The translations under genes were made by a program, and so were the position numbers. Positions 60,369 to 64,000 of a stretch of 64,000 nucleotides of DNA are shown in pieces. Position 1 is the first letter of the stretch. The number at the start of each line of letters is the position of its first letter. The notes under the pieces were generated by a model. That model was not told the origin of the DNA and ran no database searches. It saw nothing but the letters and a program-made list of their open reading frames with translations. Origin of the DNA: Halobacillus locisalis (GTDB lineage: Bacteria; Bacillota; Bacilli; Bacillales; Halobacillaceae); contig NZ_JACEFG010000002.1 in NCBI RefSeq assembly GCF_013694105.1, positions 186,001-250,000 of the forward strand, written 5' to 3'.

Positions 60369-61064
60369 ATGAAAGTCACCAACGTCCGCCATCTTTACCA
60401 GCTCGCTTTTATCCCTAACCTGTTCCCTGTCAACTGCTACCTCGTCGAGGAAGAAGATCATCTCACCCTGATTGATGCTGCCATGCCGTATAGTGCAAAA
60501 GCGATTTTGAAGACCGCTCGACAAATCGGCAAACCGATTGAGAAAATCATCATCACGCACGCGCACAGCGATCATGTCGGAGCCTTGGATGCGTTAACGG
60601 AAGCGTTGCCGAATGCGGAGGTCCTGATGTCAGAGCGCGAAGCAAAATTGTTATCAGGCGATACGTCACTTGAAAAAGGGGAAAGAAACCCGATCAAAGG
60701 TGGGGTACCGAAAAACGTGAGGACGCAAGTCTCCTCTTTTTTAAAAGAAGGAGATCGTGTCGGGTCCCTGCAAGTCGTCCATGCGCCGGGGCATACACCG
60801 GGCATGATCGCTCTTTTCGATACACGGGACCAATCGTTGATCGTGGGCGATGCGATTCAAACACGGGGAGGCATCGCGGTATCGGGCGATTTACGCTTGG
60901 CCTTTCCTTTTCCTGCCTGGGCTACGTGGGATAAACAAGCTGCCATTCAGACAGCGGAAAAGTTGATGGATCTCAAGCCTTCTATGCTTGCGGTCGGTCA
61001 TGGTTCGTTACTTCATGATCCTGTAGAGCCGGTAAATAAGGCCATTAGACGTGCCAAAAGGTGA
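60369..61064 (+). CDS. MBL-fold metallo-hydrolase
   Basis: This 231-residue protein has the metallo-beta-lactamase motif THAHSDHVGALDAL, later HAPGHTPGMIALF, VGDAIQTRGG and VGHGSLLHDPV, giving a complete di-metal site. Members hydrolyse thioesters, lactones, nucleic acids or beta-lactams; the substrate is unknown. AGGAGG precedes the ATG. No terminator is clear. Confidence 0.85.
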   Translation: MKVTNVRHLYQLAFIPNLFPVNCYLVEEEDHLTLIDAAMPYSAKAILKTARQIGKPIEKIIITHAHSDHVGALDALTEALPNAEVLMSEREAKLLSGDTSLEKGERNPIKGGVPKNVRTQVSSFLKEGDRVGSLQVVHAPGHTPGMIALFDTRDQSLIVGDAIQTRGGIAVSGDLRLAFPFPAWATWDKQAAIQTAEKLMDLKPSMLAVGHGSLLHDPVEPVNKAIRRAKR

Positions 61065-61380
61065 GCCATTTTATAAAAAAGGAAGCTCTTAAGACGGTTT
61101 TGATCTCCGGCAACGTTTGAAAATGTCTTAAGGAAGTTCAAACGACCGTTCTGGAAGCGGACCTTTCATAAAAGGGTCATATGTATCGTCTTATGACTCT
61201 TTTAACGCCTCTGATAAGTCAAAAAGGTAGAAAAGCAAGTCGACTCCTTCTCTTCACAGTAAATTCAGAAAAATAAGTATTTAACCTTTCATTTTTCAAA
61301 CGATGCCCGTACAATAAGTACTAATACTTATCTGCTTCACCTCATTAAAGAGGGGAGCCGTACACAAAGGAGCCGATTCT
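61065..61380. other. Intergenic stretch before ilvE
   Basis: No gene or T-box signature (GGTGGNACCGCG) was found here. A hairpin AAAAGGGTCAT-loop-ATGACTCTTTT lies at 61170-61203 and could be a terminator. The region contains GACGGTTTTGATCTC and similar bits of the 50-bp repeat, too degenerate to call. An AT-rich part at 61260-61330 probably holds the ilvE promoter. Confidence 0.4.
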
Positions 61381-62451
61381 ATGAGTCAGTCAACCATTAC
61401 CATCGTGAAAAATACCGATAAAAAGCAGAAGCCACAATCGAAGGATATCGCCTTTGGTCGTACGTTCACCGACCACATGTTTGTCATGGATTATGAATCG
61501 GACAAAGGGTGGCACGAGCCGCGCATCGTCCCTTATGAGCCACTCACGCTGGACCCGGCGGCGATGATTTTCCACTACGGACAGACGGTATTCGAAGGCA
61601 TGAAAGCGTATCGTACAGAAGATGACCGCGTGCTTTTATTCAGACCTGACAAAAACTTGGAGCGCTTGAACTTGTCGAGTGATCGTCTGAGTATCCCGCC
61701 GGTTGATGAAGAAAAAGTGATGGAATACTTGGTCGAATTGATTCGCCTCGAACAGGACTGGGTGCCATCCTTCGAGGGGACGTCGCTTTATGTTCGTCCG
61801 TTTATCATCGGGACAGAACCGAGTCTAGCCGTCGCGCCTTCAAAGACGTACAAGCTGATGGTGATTCTGTCACCAGTCGGTCCTTATTTCAAAGGTGGAA
61901 TCAAACCCGTACAGATCAACGTGGAAGAACAATACACGAGAGCGGTAAAAGGCGGAACAGGCATGGCGAAGACGGCCGGAAACTATTCGTCCGCTTACCA
62001 AGCCCAAGCCAAAGCCTATAAAGAGGGCCTTGCCGATGTGTTGTGGCTCGACGGCATCGAAAAACGATATATCGAAGAAGTGGGCAGTATGAACATCTTT
62101 TTCAAAATCGACGGTGAAGTCGTCACGCCGGCACTGAGCGGAAGTATATTGAAAGGCATTACACGAATGTCGATCATTGAGCTGCTGCAAAAATGGGGCA
62201 TTCCTGTATCAGAACGCAGAATATCCATTGAAGAGTTGTACGAAGCGTATGAAGAAGGCAAGTTGGAAGAAGCATTCGGCACGGGAACAGCTGCCGTCAT
62301 TTCACCTGTCGGGGAGCTGAACTGGCTCGGACGGAAGATGACGATCAATGACGGAGAAATCGGTTCGCTGTCTCAGAAGCTGTATGACACGATCACTGGT
62401 ATTCAGCGTGGCTCCGTCGAAGATGCCTATGGCTGGACGGTGGAAGTGTAA
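61381..62451 (+). CDS. ilvE: Branched-chain amino acid aminotransferase
   Basis: This 356-residue PLP enzyme of fold type IV makes or degrades leucine, isoleucine and valine. It shows the substrate-cofactor motifs MIFHYGQTVFEGMKAYR, RLNLSSDRLSIPP, and GGTGMAKTAGNY with the likely Schiff-base Lys197, then EEVGSMNIFF and EAFGTGTAAVISPV. Length matches the long Bacillus type. AAAGGAG precedes the ATG, and a 50-bp repeat array begins at its 3' end. Confidence 0.9.
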   Translation: MSQSTITIVKNTDKKQKPQSKDIAFGRTFTDHMFVMDYESDKGWHEPRIVPYEPLTLDPAAMIFHYGQTVFEGMKAYRTEDDRVLLFRPDKNLERLNLSSDRLSIPPVDEEKVMEYLVELIRLEQDWVPSFEGTSLYVRPFIIGTEPSLAVAPSKTYKLMVILSPVGPYFKGGIKPVQINVEEQYTRAVKGGTGMAKTAGNYSSAYQAQAKAYKEGLADVLWLDGIEKRYIEEVGSMNIFFKIDGEVVTPALSGSILKGITRMSIIELLQKWGIPVSERRISIEELYEAYEEGKLEEAFGTGTAAVISPVGELNWLGRKMTINDGEIGSLSQKLYDTITGIQRGSVEDAYGWTVEV

Positions 62452-62485
62452 AGACTCTCTGCCGTTTTTATAGAGTTTGGAGCTA

Positions 62486-62638
62486 GAAATGGTAGTGAGA
62501 GACGCGATCACGTCGGTTTTAGAAGATAGTCGGTATCGAAATGGTGGAGAGAACTCTTATCTCGACGGTTTTGCTAGACTAGTAAACGAAAAGTGGTAGA
62601 TAGGGAATCGGTCTCGACGCTTTTGACTATAAATCAAG
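62486..62638. repeat. Three 50-bp repeat units after ilvE
   Basis: Units start at 62486, 62538 and 62588 (GAAATGG or GAAAAGTGG), 50-52 bases apart, each with a GAGA or similar and then TCTCGACG or CACGTCGG followed by TTTT. The end of a further unit (GACTCTCTGCCGTTTTT) lies at 62452-62469. Similar units are at 15411-15590. Confidence 0.75.
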
Positions 62639-62659
62639 TTTATAATCGTAGAGATCATC

Positions 62660-62699
62660 AAAAAACACATGACCCCACGAGCTGGGATCATGTGTTTTT
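62660..62699. terminator. Bidirectional terminator
   Basis: AAAAACACATGA-loop-TCATGTGTTTTT forms a 12-base stem between the ilvE repeat region and the convergent pyrophosphohydrolase gene. Confidence 0.85.
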
Positions 62700-63035
62700 C
62701 TATGCGTTTCTTTCTTCCTCAACATCCATAAGATACACGCGGTCCTTGAAAGCGCCACGCTCTTTCCGTTTGTGTTGACGAATGTGTTCGAGTTCCTCAA
62801 AAGTCGCGCCGTGTGTCTGGACGAGGGCATGCATGACCTCGAGTACATCCGCAAGCTCCTTAAGGGCGTCTTGGTTGTTATCTGCGTTTAAGTATTCTTC
62901 GCTTTCTTCTTGCAGTTTCTTTCGAAGCGATTCTGCATACTCTGGTTCATCGAGGGTACGGGTGTTGAAATTCTTTCCGAGTGCTCCCATAATATCGGGG
63001 ATTTTGTCTCGTACCAACTTGTTGTATTTTTTCAA
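62700..63035 (-). CDS. MazG-related nucleotide pyrophosphohydrolase
   Basis: This 111-residue protein has KKYNKLVRDKIPDIM, EESEEYLNADNNQDALKELADVLEVMHAL, the E-x-x-E and E-x-x-D metal pattern of the phosphoribosyl-ATP pyrophosphohydrolase/MazG superfamily. Members of this subgroup are small housecleaning hydrolases. The ATG follows GAGAGAT on the minus strand. The substrate is not known. Confidence 0.8.
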   Translation of the reverse strand: MKKYNKLVRDKIPDIMGALGKNFNTRTLDEPEYAESLRKKLQEESEEYLNADNNQDALKELADVLEVMHALVQTHGATFEELEHIRQHKRKERGAFKDRVYLMDVEEERNA

Positions 63036-63119
63036 CAGATACCATCTCTCTTTCTACCTAAGGGTGCTTCCACAGTTCCCTATTTCCCCAGGATGAAAAC
63101 GTCCGTTCACACCTGAAAC

Positions 63120-63716
63120 TTAAAGCCATCCTTCTTTCTCCATGCGGGAGATGGCTTCGATCCGGTTGCTCACTTCCAATTTATCAAGGATGACCGAAAT
63201 ATAATTGCGTACGGTCCCTGTGGTGATGAACAACTCTTTAGAAATTTCCTTCGTGTTCTTTCCATTAGCCATCAACCGAACCACTTGGCGCTCCCGCTCG
63301 GTCAAAGGGTTCGGTTGCGTAAAAGCAAGGTCGACAAGCTCGGGGGAAAAGATTCGCTGTCCATTCATGATTTTGCTGATGGCGGTGGAGAGCTCTTCTG
63401 ACGGGCTGTCTTTCAGAAGGTATCCACTGACCCCTGATTTCCGGGCTCGTTCAAAGTAGCCAGGGCGCGCGAAGGTCGTCAAGATGACGACCTTACATGG
63501 ATGATGCAACAGCTCCTCTGCTGCATCCAGTCCATTTTTGACAGGCATCTCAATGTCCATAATGCAGACGTCAGGATTCAATTCGTGGACAAGTTCGACC
63601 GCTTCCTCGCCGTTGTTGGCTTTTCCGACGACTTCCATTCCCTCTTCAAAATCAAGTAAGGCACCGAGCGCACCGAGAAGCATGCGCTGGTCTTCCGCAA
63701 TCACAATTCGAATCAT
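63120..63716 (-). CDS. desR: Response regulator DesR
   Basis: This 198-residue NarL/FixJ-type regulator has the receiver acidic pocket (VIAEDQ), phospho-acceptor Asp54 in CIMDIEMP, TTFARPGYF and LLKDSPSEEL, then a LuxR-type helix-turn-helix (LTERERQVVRLMANGKNTKEI then ITTGTVRNYISVIL). It closely resembles DesR of Bacillus subtilis, which activates the fatty acid desaturase gene on cold shock. Its start overlaps the end of desK by four bases. No desaturase gene is in this window. Confidence 0.9.
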   Translation of the reverse strand: MIRIVIAEDQRMLLGALGALLDFEEGMEVVGKANNGEEAVELVHELNPDVCIMDIEMPVKNGLDAAEELLHHPCKVVILTTFARPGYFERARKSGVSGYLLKDSPSEELSTAISKIMNGQRIFSPELVDLAFTQPNPLTERERQVVRLMANGKNTKEISKELFITTGTVRNYISVILDKLEVSNRIEAISRMEKEGWL

Positions 63717-64000
63717 GAATAATCCTCCTTCTCTACATGTTGGATGACATTAGGCACATGAAAACGCAATTCCGTTCCATCATCCGTATCAATTTCAAGT
63801 CTACCGTTGACGAATTCAAGGCGCTCTCGCATTCCTTGTAGACCATTGCCTTGAAACGGATCAATAGTCTCAGGCATGCCGATGCCATCATCCTCGATCG
63901 TAACCAGGATTTCTGTCGGACACTGAGAAATAGTGACATGACAACTTGTGGCTTCACTGTGTTTGACGATGTTCGTGGTCGCTTCTTTCAAACACATGCT
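63713..64000 (-). CDS. desK: Histidine kinase DesK, 3' part only
   Basis: The last 95 residues of a sensor kinase are in the window; the rest lies beyond the right edge. They form the C-terminal ATPase domain: N box LKEATTNIVKHSEA, G1 box DDGIGM, and GNGLQGMRERLEFVNG. In Bacillus subtilis DesK senses membrane thickness at low temperature and phosphorylates DesR. Assignment rests on the DesR partner and these motifs. Confidence 0.85.
   Translation of the reverse strand, partial: SMCLKEATTNIVKHSEATSCHVTISQCPTEILVTIEDDGIGMPETIDPFQGNGLQGMRERLEFVNGRLEIDTDDGTELRFHVPNVIQHVEKEDYS

Noticed and set aside
61065-61380. T-box or other leader riboswitch before ilvE
   Set aside because: No T-box sequence (GGTGGNACCGCG) or specifier loop could be found, and the hairpin there is too simple.

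Overview
The window looks like the chromosome of a low-to-moderate GC member of the Bacillaceae, probably of the Halobacillus/Pontibacillus/Virgibacillus type. The evidence is strong AGGAGG ribosome binding sites, many intrinsic terminators, a DesR/DesK pair, a SipW-TasA matrix operon with SinR-like operators, a DUF1659-DUF2922-YvrJ trio, malate:quinone oxidoreductase, and several intergenic repeat families typical of Bacillaceae. The genus is an inference. No rRNA, tRNA, CRISPR array, transposase or integrase is visible.

Positions 1-7000 are AT-rich and differ from the rest. About ten small genes all lie on the plus strand, each followed by a copy of a repeat whose left part reads roughly ATATCTYGAAATCAAGTC, then TTCAAnTAnn and GGGGGCG. 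The cassettes are 330-670 bp long. They encode GNAT acetyltransferases, a P-loop kinase, an UppP fragment, a NUDIX hydrolase, a ComJ-like protein, a lipoprotein and tiny membrane proteins. The layout resembles an integron cassette array, but no integrase is present and the repeat is not an attC site I recognise. Two cassettes are broken genes. This is the main candidate for an undescribed system.

From 7000 to 28500 the content is ordinary: a MazG-like protein, the DUF1659/DUF2922/YvrJ trio, a polytopic membrane protein, mqo, gntR-gntK with a GntR operator and a cre-like site, an aldo/keto reductase, ribokinase, a Gfo/Idh/MocA oxidoreductase, NUDIX, a ceramidase-family protein, GNAT, VOC and DinB genes, an AI-2E family transporter, a secreted lipase, a universal stress protein, a possible uracil-DNA-glycosylase-like protein and a double ferritin-like protein. 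The gaps carry palindromic GGGACGGTTCTCTTGTTT elements, a 21-bp periodic array and a 50-bp periodic array.

From 28503 to 32610 a minus-strand operon encodes a DUF4047/TapA-like protein, signal peptidase SipW, TasA, an LPQTG-anchored TasA-like protein and a class D sortase. The set suggests an amyloid-like matrix fibre covalently attached to the wall. From 33783 to 37043 an ATP-grasp enzyme and a 654-aa protein with a possible Cys-His-Asn core form a two-gene unit of unknown function.

From 37200 to 50000 there are secreted proteins, NUDIX, lipase and endonuclease genes, an ArsR regulator with a nearby quinone reductase, a peroxiredoxin-like protein, an amine oxidase family protein, and an ECF sigma factor with a membrane anti-sigma candidate whose outer domain looks leucine-rich. 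From 50025 to 55836 lies an iron-regulated siderophore locus: an FhuF-like reductase diverges from two IucA/IucC synthetases and an SbnH/PvsE-like decarboxylase, with two Fur-like boxes between. The right end carries pepF-like, metallophosphoesterase, deaminase, alcohol dehydrogenase, MBL, ilvE and pyrophosphohydrolase genes, then desR and the 3' end of desK running off the edge.
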